Source: JBPCMN01 sp013695115 (lineage in GTDB: Bacteria > Actinomycetota > Acidimicrobiia > IMCC26256 > JACDBD01). Taken from it: a DNA stretch of 34,732 nt. Of this stretch, positions 18,326 through 24,759 are shown in pieces. The stretch is from contig JBPCMN010000068.1 in assembly GCA_051002235.1 (NCBI GenBank), positions 1 through 34,732 on the forward strand, written 5' to 3'. Made by a program: the position numbers and the translations under genes. Numbering within the stretch: the first letter of the stretch is position 1; every line of letters begins with the position of its first letter. The notes below the pieces were generated by a model, which saw nothing but the letters and a program-made list of their open reading frames with translations, searched no databases and had not been told where the DNA came from.

Positions 18326-19459
18326 GTGACCGTCACGCACCCGCCCGTCGACACCGCTCGCCTCGACGCCCTCCTCACCCGGGCCCGGCGCGAGGTCCAC
18401 GAGGGTTTGCTGCCGTCGTGCCAGGTGGCACTGGCCCGCGACGGCGAGCTGGTCGCATTCGAGGCGTTCGGCGACGCCACCACGCGTACCCGCTACGCGG
18501 TGTTCTCGTGCACGAAGGCGTTCGTCGCGTCGGCCGTGTGGGCGCTCATCGGCGAGGGCAAGGTCGACGTCTCGAAGCGGGTGGTCGAGTACGTGCCCGA
18601 GTTCGGCAGCAACGGCAAGGACGTCGTGACCGTCGAGCAGGTGATGTTGCACACGTCGGGGTTCCCGCACGCGCCGCTCGGGCCGCCCGACTGGTACACG
18701 CACGAGGGTCGGATGGCCGCGTTCGAGAAGTGGCGGTTCAACTGGGAGCCGGGGACGCGCTACGAGTACCACCCGACCTCCGCGCACTGGGTGCTGGCCG
18801 AGATCATCGAGCGCGTCACGGGCCGCGACTACCGCGACTACGTGCAGGAGCGCATCACCGATCCCGCCGGCCTGCCCTACCGGGTCCTGGGCATGCCCGA
18901 GGACGAGCAGGACGACTTCGCCGTCATGGAGGTGCGGGGCGAACCCGCGTCGCCCGACGAGCTCGAAGCGGTGTTCGGGGTGCGCGAGCTGCCGGTCACC
19001 GAGGTGACCGACGAGGCGCTCATGTCGTTCAACGAGCCGAAGAACCGGGAGCTCGGCGTACCCGGCGGCGGCGCGGCCATGACCGCGGCCGACCTGGCGC
19101 GCTTCTACCAGGTGCTGTTGCACGACCCTGACGGCATCTGGGACCCGGCCGTGCTCGCCGACGCCAAGAGCAACGTCCGCAACCACTTCCCCGACCCGCT
19201 GACGGGCGTGCCCGCCAACCGCACGCTCGGGCTCGTGCAAGCGGGCGCCGACGGCAAGGGCGCGTGGCGCGGCCTCGGCCACACGGTGTCGCCAATGGCG
19301 TTCGGCCACAACGGCGCCGCCGGCCAGGTCGCCTGGGCCGATCCCGGCACCGGCCTGTCGTTCGGCTACGTCACCAACGGGATCGATGCCAACCTGATCC
19401 GCCACGCCCGTCGTAGCGTCGGCATCGCCAGCCGCGCCGGCGCCTGCGTGGAGGTGTGA
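18326..19459 (+). CDS. Serine hydrolase, beta-lactamase class C / esterase fold
   Basis: A 377-residue protein of the beta-lactamase-like serine hydrolase family (PF00144). S61-C-T-K64 is the SxxK active-site motif, YEYHPTSAHW gives the second-motif tyrosine, and GHNGAAGQ is the third (HxG) motif. LHTSGFPH and GVPGGGAAMTAADLARF are also typical. No signal peptide is present, so it is more likely a cytoplasmic esterase or peptidase than a resistance enzyme. GTG 18326 follows GAGG at about eight bases. It is convergent with the small gene at 19468, eight bases away. Confidence 0.87.
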   Translation: MTVTHPPVDTARLDALLTRARREVHEGLLPSCQVALARDGELVAFEAFGDATTRTRYAVFSCTKAFVASAVWALIGEGKVDVSKRVVEYVPEFGSNGKDVVTVEQVMLHTSGFPHAPLGPPDWYTHEGRMAAFEKWRFNWEPGTRYEYHPTSAHWVLAEIIERVTGRDYRDYVQERITDPAGLPYRVLGMPEDEQDDFAVMEVRGEPASPDELEAVFGVRELPVTEVTDEALMSFNEPKNRELGVPGGGAAMTAADLARFYQVLLHDPDGIWDPAVLADAKSNVRNHFPDPLTGVPANRTLGLVQAGADGKGAWRGLGHTVSPMAFGHNGAAGQVAWADPGTGLSFGYVTNGIDANLIRHARRSVGIASRAGACVEV

Positions 19460-19467
19460 GCGCGCCG

Positions 19468-19761
19468 CTACGCCAGTAGAAGCACCGCCGCGAGCATGCT
19501 CGCGGCGAAGACGACTGCGGTCCCGAAGATCGTGATGAGCAGCGGCTTCGTCTGTGACGTGATCGCAGCGTTGATCTTGCTCTCGAATGCCCCGATGATC
19601 TCGTGCTTCATCGAGACCATTTCCGCCCGTACCAGCGTGAACTCGTGCTTCACGTCCTTCTTGAAGTCGGCGAGGTCGAGCTGGACCAAACCGAGATCTT
19701 CTTTCGTGGCGAGGCGCGAGAGCATCGTTCTCAGGGTACCGGCGTCCTGCGGAGCGAGCAC
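19468..19761 (-). CDS. Coiled-coil membrane protein, DUF1640-like (family copy 3)
   Basis: At least 97 residues from GTG 19761: RLATKEDLG carries the family motif, a long coiled coil follows, and the C-terminus is a strong membrane helix. The frame stays open further upstream. Its best ribosome site, GGAGGGG, sits two bases before an ACG codon (19815-19813), exactly where copy 6 has ATG with the same GGAGGGG and spacing. The extra 18 residues (TTTPEPAAYESLERRLDE) restore the usual N-terminal length. The gene may therefore start at ACG, or be damaged and use the internal GTG. A type A leader lies upstream. Confidence 0.65.
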   Translation of the reverse strand: MLAPQDAGTLRTMLSRLATKEDLGLVQLDLADFKKDVKHEFTLVRAEMVSMKHEIIGAFESKINAAITSQTKPLLITIFGTAVVFAASMLAAVLLLA

Positions 19762-19842
19762 TTCGTCGAGGCGGCGCTCGAGCGATTCGTAGGCGGCGGG
19801 TTCGGGTGTCGTCGTGTCCCCTCCAATGTGTCGTCATCCGGA

Positions 19843-19886
19843 GGGGAGCCTTCGACGCCCGGCTCCCGAAGCGTGGGTTCAGAATA
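19843..19886 (-). promoter_or_regulatory. Type A leader element, copy A2
   Basis: On the minus strand TATTCT (19886-19881) is followed about 13 bases later by a hairpin with perfect arms GGGAGCC and GGCTCCC and the loop GGGCGTCGAA. It is nearly identical to copy A3. The -10-like box lines up with TATCCT of the type B copies. The transcript would begin near the hairpin, so the mRNA should carry a 5' stem-loop. Confidence 0.65.
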
Positions 19887-19905
19887 CGCCTGCCATGTGA
19901 CAGGG

Positions 19906-20061
19906 ATGGGGACCGCTGAAGTCACCAGAGCTGTGGTGCTGACCGGCGCGCTCGTGCTCGCCGCATGTGGCGGCTCGTCGTCGAGTGGGGCTCGCGCTAA
20001 CTGCCAGCGACCCAGCCCGCGGCCGCCATGCCGGCAAACACCGTCGGCACGAGCCACATGA
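19906..20061 (+). pseudogene. Truncated lipoprotein gene start
   Basis: ATG 19906 opens a reading frame with a complete lipoprotein signal (TRAVVLTGALVLAACGGSSSSGA) that resembles the start of the thermonuclease lipoprotein further on (AIVVAACGGSSSGA). After this it runs into the antisense of the next small gene and ends in Arg/Pro-rich sequence at 20061 with no recognisable mature domain. It looks like the beheaded 5' end of a lipoprotein gene, cut off where the cassette at 19997 begins. This is an inference from the reading frames. Confidence 0.5.
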
Positions 20062-20179
20062 TGAGCCGATTGATGTGGTGTTGGAGCCAGCCCTCGAACG
20101 CGTCCAACCGCAGATCGAGATACTCCTCGGTGACGAATACGCCCGAGCCACCGGTCGGCTCATCCACGCTCCGATCCAT
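19997..20179 (-). CDS. Short coiled-coil membrane protein (family copy 4)
   Basis: A 60-residue protein. VTEEYLDLRLDAFEGWLQHHINRL matches the region of copy 5 around TKEYFDLKLEALDERLG, and a membrane helix (RLIMWLVPTVFAGMAAAGWVA) ends the protein. The N-terminal helix and most of the coiled coil of other copies are missing, so it is a minimal or shrunken version. ATG 20179 overlaps the stop of copy 5 by one base (TGATG), indicating translational coupling; the two may form a pair. Confidence 0.6.
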   Translation of the reverse strand: MDRSVDEPTGGSGVFVTEEYLDLRLDAFEGWLQHHINRLIMWLVPTVFAGMAAAGWVAGS

Positions 20180-20466
20180 CAGAGCGCTTGACCGATCCCG
20201 AACGCGATGCCGATCCCGCTGATGAGCAGGCTGGCCGTGATCCAGGTCTGCGTCCGCAGGCGGCGGTCCACGCCTGACGTGAGATCGGCCATTCGGCGCC
20301 CCAGCCGTTCATCGAGTGCCTCGAGTTTGAGGTCGAAGTACTCCTTGGTGATCAGCGCGTCCCAGCCACCCGGTGGTCGGCCCTCGATCAGGTAGGCCGC
20401 TTCCTCCACGCCGAGCTTCTCCTCGATCGAACGCCTGATGCGGAACCTCTGCTCCTCAACCGCCAC
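20179..20466 (-). CDS. Coiled-coil membrane protein, DUF1640-like (family copy 5)
   Basis: A 95-residue protein: helix RIRRSIEEKLGVEEAAYLIEG, then RPPGGWDALITKEYFDLKLEAL, a coiled coil, RLRTQTWITAS and a C-terminal membrane helix. It is very similar to copy 7 across PPGGW, DRRLRxQTWIT and the tail. GTG 20466 follows GGGAGG at six bases; longer in-frame starts would run into the repeated leader. A type B leader lies upstream, shared with the divergent thermonuclease gene. Confidence 0.75.
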   Translation of the reverse strand: MAVEEQRFRIRRSIEEKLGVEEAAYLIEGRPPGGWDALITKEYFDLKLEALDERLGRRMADLTSGVDRRLRTQTWITASLLISGIGIAFGIGQAL

Positions 20467-20493
20467 AGCTAACCTCCCGCTTGTTCGGGCGGG

Positions 20494-20560
20494 AAGCCGT
20501 TGGGGCCGACTCCGAGCCACGATCAGGATACGCCCGGGCTACGACGGCAACCACGCCTGA
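20494..20560 (-). promoter_or_regulatory. Type B leader element, copy B1
   Basis: This 67-base stretch matches 22265-22331 at 62 of 67 positions by eye. On the minus strand it carries TATCCT (20530-20525) with TGGTTG 17 bases upstream, then a stem-forming GGCTCGGAGTCGGCC region aligned with the type A hairpin. It precedes copy 5 on the minus strand and overlaps the 5' end of the divergent thermonuclease gene, so it may also hold signals for that gene. Confidence 0.65.
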
Positions 20561-20582
20561 TCGCCGCGCGAGGCTCGAGCAC

Positions 20583-21248
20583 CTGAGAACAGCCGCTTTC
20601 TTCGCTGCCTCCGCCATCGTCGTCGCCGCGTGCGGTGGCTCGTCGTCCGGTGCGGACCGGTCTGCCGACCAGACGGTCGTCGAGCGACACACCGACGGCG
20701 ACACGTTGTGGGTGGCAGACCACGTCAAAGTGCGCCTCATTGGGATCGACACGCCCGAAACCCACGATCCCGCCGAGGCGGTTCAGTGCTTCGCGACGGA
20801 GGCCGCCGCGTTCCTCGAGGAGCTGCTTCCGCTCGGCACCGAGGTCCGGCTCGAGTACGACGTCGAGCGGCTCGATCAGTACGAACGGGCCCTCGCGTAC
20901 ATCTACCGAACCAGCGACGACCTCTTCGTGAACGCCGAGATGGTCAGGAGGGGCTATGCGATGGCGTACACGGTCCCGCCGAACGTGGCCCACGTCGACG
21001 AGCTCGTCGCGCTCCAGCAGGAAGCCCGCGAGGCGCAGCGGGGACTTTGGGGGTCGTGCGAGACGCCGATACCGCCGGCGCGGGCGGGACCGGGGGCCGC
21101 CGAGTGCGACGCCTCCTATCCGGATAGCTGCATCCCGCCGCCGCCGCCCGACCTGGACTGCGGCGACGTCCACGCGCGGTTCTTCGCGGTCGAGGGCACC
21201 GACCCCCATCACTTCGACGCCGACGGCAACGGCATCGCCTGCGAGTAG
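20583..21248 (+). CDS. Secreted thermonuclease-like lipoprotein with Excalibur domain
   Basis: Staphylococcal-nuclease-fold enzyme for extracellular DNA or RNA cleavage. RTAAFFAASAIVVAAC is a lipoprotein signal with Cys at residue 17. HTDGDTL and RLIGIDTPET (R51) begin the nuclease fold; DQYERALAYIY with R102 matches the second catalytic arginine. The C-terminus FDADGNGIACE is an Excalibur calcium-binding motif. The start is uncertain: no ATG or GTG precedes the signal peptide in frame. CTG 20583 gives a normal signal length; TTG 20481 would add 34 residues encoded by the repeat. About 221 residues from CTG. Confidence 0.75.
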   Translation: MRTAAFFAASAIVVAACGGSSSGADRSADQTVVERHTDGDTLWVADHVKVRLIGIDTPETHDPAEAVQCFATEAAAFLEELLPLGTEVRLEYDVERLDQYERALAYIYRTSDDLFVNAEMVRRGYAMAYTVPPNVAHVDELVALQQEAREAQRGLWGSCETPIPPARAGPGAAECDASYPDSCIPPPPPDLDCGDVHARFFAVEGTDPHHFDADGNGIACE

Positions 21249-21251
21249 CGG

Positions 21252-21563
21252 CTAGTTCAGAGCCGAGGCTCCGACGATGGCTGCGACGACCACCGGGAGC
21301 AGCCACATCAGCGTGCGGTTCGTCTGCCGCTGGAACTCACCGCGGAGCTTGTCCGTCACCGACTCGAAACGCAGATCGATCCGCTCGCTGAGGTGATCGA
21401 TCCGGTCGTTGAGCCGCGCCTCCAGATCCCTGAGATCGGTCTTGGTCGCGATCTCGCTCCAGCTGAAGGGTGGGATGACCTCCATCAGGTACGCCGCGTG
21501 ATCGGCTCCGTACTGCTGACGAAAGTGCTCCGCCAACTCGATGCGGGTGCGCTCGTCGGGCAT
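21252..21563 (-). CDS. Coiled-coil membrane protein, DUF1640-like (family copy 6)
   Basis: A 103-residue protein. The N-terminal helix ends YGADHAAYLMEVIPPFSWSEIATKTDL, giving the LME, PP and ATKxDL motifs; the coiled coil has LNDRIDHLSERIDLRFESVTDKL; a membrane helix (TLMWLLPVVVAAIVGA) ends it. Its tail resembles copy 4 (MWLVP). ATG 21563 is two bases after GGAGGGG. A type A leader lies upstream. It is convergent with the thermonuclease gene. Confidence 0.75.
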   Translation of the reverse strand: MPDERTRIELAEHFRQQYGADHAAYLMEVIPPFSWSEIATKTDLRDLEARLNDRIDHLSERIDLRFESVTDKLRGEFQRQTNRTLMWLLPVVVAAIVGASALN

Positions 21564-21587
21564 GGCCCCTCCTTGATAGCAAACGGA

Positions 21588-21633
21588 GGGGAGCCTTCGA
21601 CGCCCGGCTCCCGAGGCAGGGAAGCGAGTCTGG
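21588..21633 (-). promoter_or_regulatory. Type A leader element, copy A3
   Basis: The hairpin (perfect GGGAGCC/GGCTCCC arms, loop GGGCGTCGAA) is the same as in copy A2. The -10 position is occupied by a weaker CCAGACT (21633-21627), which abuts the stop of the DUF2442 gene. Here the hairpin may act partly as the end of the DUF2442 transcript as well as the leader of copy 6. Confidence 0.55.
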
Positions 21634-21634
21634 A

Positions 21635-21919
21635 TCAGCCGGCCCGGGCCCGTCGCACCGGCTCGAAGTCGCCGTGCAGCACGTCCGGGTCCATGTCGGC
21701 CCCGTTGGGCCAGACGATCGTGCCCAGCTCGTGGTCGACGAGCACCTCGCGGAATCGTTCGGGATCTCGCAGCGGCTCGAAGACCGGACCCCAAAGACGC
21801 GGTCCGAGATCGATTGTGCGCACCAGTCCGTCGGTGAACCGGAGACGCACGACGTAGCCGTCGAGCACCTCGACGCCGGTGACCCGGGGAGGCCGCTTCG
21901 GTCGCCGTCTGATCCTCAT
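21635..21919 (-). CDS. DUF2442 family protein
   Basis: A 94-residue soluble protein. VVRLRFTDGLVRTIDLGPRLWGPVFEPLRDPERF and GTIVWPNGADMDPDVL are the DUF2442 signature. Members are often found in two-gene toxin-antitoxin-like pairs with DUF4160 proteins; no DUF4160 gene is present here, so the partner, if any, would be a neighbouring small membrane gene. ATG 21919 lies eight bases after the stop of copy 7, so the two are probably one transcript. Confidence 0.85.
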   Translation of the reverse strand: MRIRRRPKRPPRVTGVEVLDGYVVRLRFTDGLVRTIDLGPRLWGPVFEPLRDPERFREVLVDHELGTIVWPNGADMDPDVLHGDFEPVRRARAG

Positions 21920-21927
21920 GGAGCCAC

Positions 21928-22233
21928 TCAGGCGAGACGACCGGCCGTGAACGCCAGCGTGAGCCCGGCGACCAGCGTGCCCGTGGTGATCCACGTTTGC
22001 GAACGAAGCCGCCTGTCGACTGCACCGCCGAGCGTCGCCATGTCCGCCTTGAGGTCGGACCGCAAGGCCCCCATCTGTTCCCGGACGGCATCGAGCTTGG
22101 CGTCGAGGTAGTCCCTCGTCACGAGATCGCTCCAGCCGCCGGGTGGACGGTCCATCAGGATTGCGGCTCCCTCGACTCCATAGTCGTTCTCGAGCTGCTG
22201 CTTCAGCCGCTCGCGTACCTCGTTGACGGCCAT
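21928..22233 (-). CDS. Coiled-coil membrane protein, DUF1640-like (family copy 7)
   Basis: A 101-residue protein beginning MAVNEVRERLKQQLENDYGVEGAAILMDRPPGGWSDLVTRDYL; the PPGGW and Tx-DL-like motifs are conserved, followed by a coiled coil, RRLRSQTWITTG and a C-terminal membrane helix. It is the closest relative of copy 5. ATG 22233 follows GGGAGG at seven bases, and a type B leader lies upstream. It is followed by the DUF2442 gene. Confidence 0.77.
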   Translation of the reverse strand: MAVNEVRERLKQQLENDYGVEGAAILMDRPPGGWSDLVTRDYLDAKLDAVREQMGALRSDLKADMATLGGAVDRRLRSQTWITTGTLVAGLTLAFTAGRLA

Positions 22234-22264
22234 TCGGCGACCTCCCGTATTCGATACCAACGGC

Positions 22265-22331
22265 AAGCCGTTCTGGCCGACTCCGAGCCACGACCAGGAT
22301 ACGCCCGAGGTACGACGGCAACCACGCCTGA
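22265..22331 (-). promoter_or_regulatory. Type B leader element, copy B2
   Basis: It matches B1 at 62 of 67 bases. On the minus strand it carries TATCCT (22301-22296), the stem region, then the ribosome site of copy 7. It lies between copy 7 and the divergent CoA-transferase gene (start 22356), so it may supply promoters in both directions. Confidence 0.65.
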
Positions 22332-22355
22332 CACTCCCGTCACGGCCGCGCGAGA

Positions 22356-24707
22356 GTGACGGCCGTGCCGGGCGCGCTCGACGGGATCCGCATCCTCGAC
22401 CTCACCTGGGGCGTCGCCGGCCCGCTCGGCGTCCTGCTCCTCGCCGAGCAGGGCGCGGACGTCATCAAGGTCGAACCGCCCGGCGGCGACCCGTTCCGCT
22501 CGTACGACGGCTACAAGGTGTGGACCCGGTCGCGCCGCTCGGTCGAGCTCGACCTCAAGTCGGCCCAGGGCGTCCAACACTTCAAACGACTCGCCGGCAC
22601 CGCGGATGTGGTGGTGGAGAGCTTCCGCCCCGGGGTGATGGACCGCCTCGGCGTCGGCTACGAGGCGCTGCACGCCGAGCTCCCCCGCCTCGTCTACTGC
22701 TCGTGCCCGGCGTGGCCGCCCGGGCACCGCAAGGCCGGCCGTCCCGGCTACGACGCGCTGGTGCAGGCGGCGTCGGGTCAGCAGTGGGAGCAGCCGGGGT
22801 GGCGGCCGGGGCCGATCTTCCTGCCCATGCCGATGCCGAGCATGGGTGCGATGTACCTGGTGCCGTCGGGGATCCTCGCCGCCCTGCTCGCCCGCGAGGA
22901 GACGGGCGGGGGCCAGCACGTCTCCACCTCCCTGTTGCAGGGCGCGTTCCTCTACACCACCCAGATCTGGCAGTACGTCGAGAAGGCCGACGCCGCCTTC
23001 CACGACCTGATGGGCAAGAGCTATCCGCCCGGCGTGCACCAGGGGATGATCTTCGAGTGCGCCGAGCGGGAGTACGTGCACGTCTCGGTCATGAGCGGGC
23101 TCCCCCAGGACAAGACCCTCGACGAGATCCTCGGCGTCGAGCCGCCCCCGCCCGCCGAGCTCGAGGGCCTGCTGCCGCTCGAGGCCCAGCTGCTCATGAA
23201 CTCGCGCCGGCGCGACGCGTTCCTGCAGTGGAAGGCCGACGACCTGGTCGACGAGCTGCGGGCGCACGGGCACGCGGTCGAGAAGGTGGTGGCGCCCGAG
23301 GACCAGTACGCCCACCCCCAGCTGATCGCCAACGACATGGTGGCCACCGTCGACGACCCCGACCTCGGGCCCACCACCCAGATGGGCGTGCCCATCCACC
23401 TGCTGGGGACACCCGGCGCGATCCGGGGGCCCCAACCCCGGGTGGGCGAGCACACCGACGAGGTGCTGGCCGAGGCCGAGCGGCGTCCGGCGCGCGCCGC
23501 CGAGGCGACGCCGAGCCGTCCGCCCCGTCCCGAGAGCCGGGGCCCGCTCGACGGGGTGCGGGTGATCGACTTCGGCCAGTACCTGGCGGGCCCGTTCGGG
23601 CCGATGATCCTCTCCGACCTCGGCGCCGATGTGATCAAGGTCGAGCCCGTCACCGGCGACGGGATGCGCATGGCGGGCAAGCCATTCATGGGTTGTCAGC
23701 GGGGCAAGCGCGACATCGCCCTCAACATCAAGGAGCCCGAGGGCCTCGAGATCGCGCTCGAGCTCGTGGCCCGGGCCGACGTCGTCCACCACAACATGAC
23801 CAAGGGCACCGCGGCGCGCCTGGGCATCGACTACGAGTCGTGCAAGGCGGTGAAGCCCGACATCGTGTACTGCAACACCTACGCCTACGGGCTCGAAGGG
23901 CCGCTGTCGGCGTCGGGTGGCCTCGACCCGCTGTACCAGGCGTCGGCCGGCATCGAGTACGAGGCCGGCGCCACCCACCACGGCAACGAGCCGCTCTACT
24001 ACCGCTTCGGGATGTGCGACGCCTCCAACGCCATGCTCAGCGTGGTCGGCGTGCTCGCGGGGCTGTGGCACACCCGCCGCACCGGCCAGGGCCAGGAGCT
24101 GTGGACGTCGCTGCTCGACGGCGGGACGATCTTCACCTCCGACGCGCTGCTCGTCGACGGCGAGGGCGTCGAGCGGCCCCGCCTCGACAAGGCCCAGACC
24201 GGGTTCGGACCGGCGTACCGGCTCTACGAGACCCAGGACGGCTGGGTGCAGGTGGCGGCGCTCAAGCCCGAGCAGTGGGACGCCCTGTGCACGACGCTGG
24301 GTGTCGACCCGTCACTCGACCGCAAGACCACCGAGGCCCAGCTCGAGCTGCGCTTCCGGACGAAGACGGCGGTGTCGTGGTCCTACAACCTCGACGACGC
24401 CGGCGTCCCCAACGAAGTCGCGATCGACCCGAAGGGCGGCGACCTCATGCTCTTCGACGCCGACAACGAACGCCTCGGCCTCATCGCCGAGTACGACCAC
24501 CCAACAATGGGATTGATGCGCCAGTTTGGGAACACGATCGGCTTCTCGGAGACCCGCGCCGCCCCATTCGGTCCGCCGCCTCGCGTCGGTGAACACACCG
24601 AACAATTGCTCAAGACCCTCCGCGTCGACAGGGTGTCTGATGCACTTCACGCGTCCGGCGCGGTGTACTCGCCGGCTGCAAGGTACGACGAGCATTGGGC
24701 CTGGTGA
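22356..24707 (+). CDS. Tandem type III (CaiB/BaiF) CoA-transferase
   Basis: A 783-residue protein made of two CoA-transferase family III units, residues about 5-370 and 395-755. Both begin with the fold signature (GVAGPLGVLLLAEQGADVIKVEPP and LAGPFGPMILSDLGADVIKVEP) and both end with a PRVGEHT segment. Family enzymes move CoA between carboxylic acids through an acyl-aspartate. By alignment to formyl-CoA transferase (Asp in GDSN, ten residues before GxLAAL), the second half keeps D555 (CDASNA) while the first half has S162, so only the second site looks catalytic. GTG 22356 or GTG 22365 is the start. The last ~25 residues use lower-GC codons, near the island border. Confidence 0.88.
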   Translation: MTAVPGALDGIRILDLTWGVAGPLGVLLLAEQGADVIKVEPPGGDPFRSYDGYKVWTRSRRSVELDLKSAQGVQHFKRLAGTADVVVESFRPGVMDRLGVGYEALHAELPRLVYCSCPAWPPGHRKAGRPGYDALVQAASGQQWEQPGWRPGPIFLPMPMPSMGAMYLVPSGILAALLAREETGGGQHVSTSLLQGAFLYTTQIWQYVEKADAAFHDLMGKSYPPGVHQGMIFECAEREYVHVSVMSGLPQDKTLDEILGVEPPPPAELEGLLPLEAQLLMNSRRRDAFLQWKADDLVDELRAHGHAVEKVVAPEDQYAHPQLIANDMVATVDDPDLGPTTQMGVPIHLLGTPGAIRGPQPRVGEHTDEVLAEAERRPARAAEATPSRPPRPESRGPLDGVRVIDFGQYLAGPFGPMILSDLGADVIKVEPVTGDGMRMAGKPFMGCQRGKRDIALNIKEPEGLEIALELVARADVVHHNMTKGTAARLGIDYESCKAVKPDIVYCNTYAYGLEGPLSASGGLDPLYQASAGIEYEAGATHHGNEPLYYRFGMCDASNAMLSVVGVLAGLWHTRRTGQGQELWTSLLDGGTIFTSDALLVDGEGVERPRLDKAQTGFGPAYRLYETQDGWVQVAALKPEQWDALCTTLGVDPSLDRKTTEAQLELRFRTKTAVSWSYNLDDAGVPNEVAIDPKGGDLMLFDADNERLGLIAEYDHPTMGLMRQFGNTIGFSETRAAPFGPPPRVGEHTEQLLKTLRVDRVSDALHASGAVYSPAARYDEHWAW

Positions 24708-24759
24708 GCGCACGGCGAGTCTCGTAGATTCTTGAGGGCATTCTCCTGGGAGGCGATGC

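Noticed and set aside
18149..19837. 562-codon minus-strand frame across the hydrolase and small gene
   Set aside because: It runs antisense to the SxxK hydrolase and through a family membrane gene in a different frame; shadow only.
22203..24071. 622-codon minus-strand frame opposite the CoA-transferase
   Set aside because: No recognisable motif and a biased composition; the plus-strand protein has two complete family signatures.
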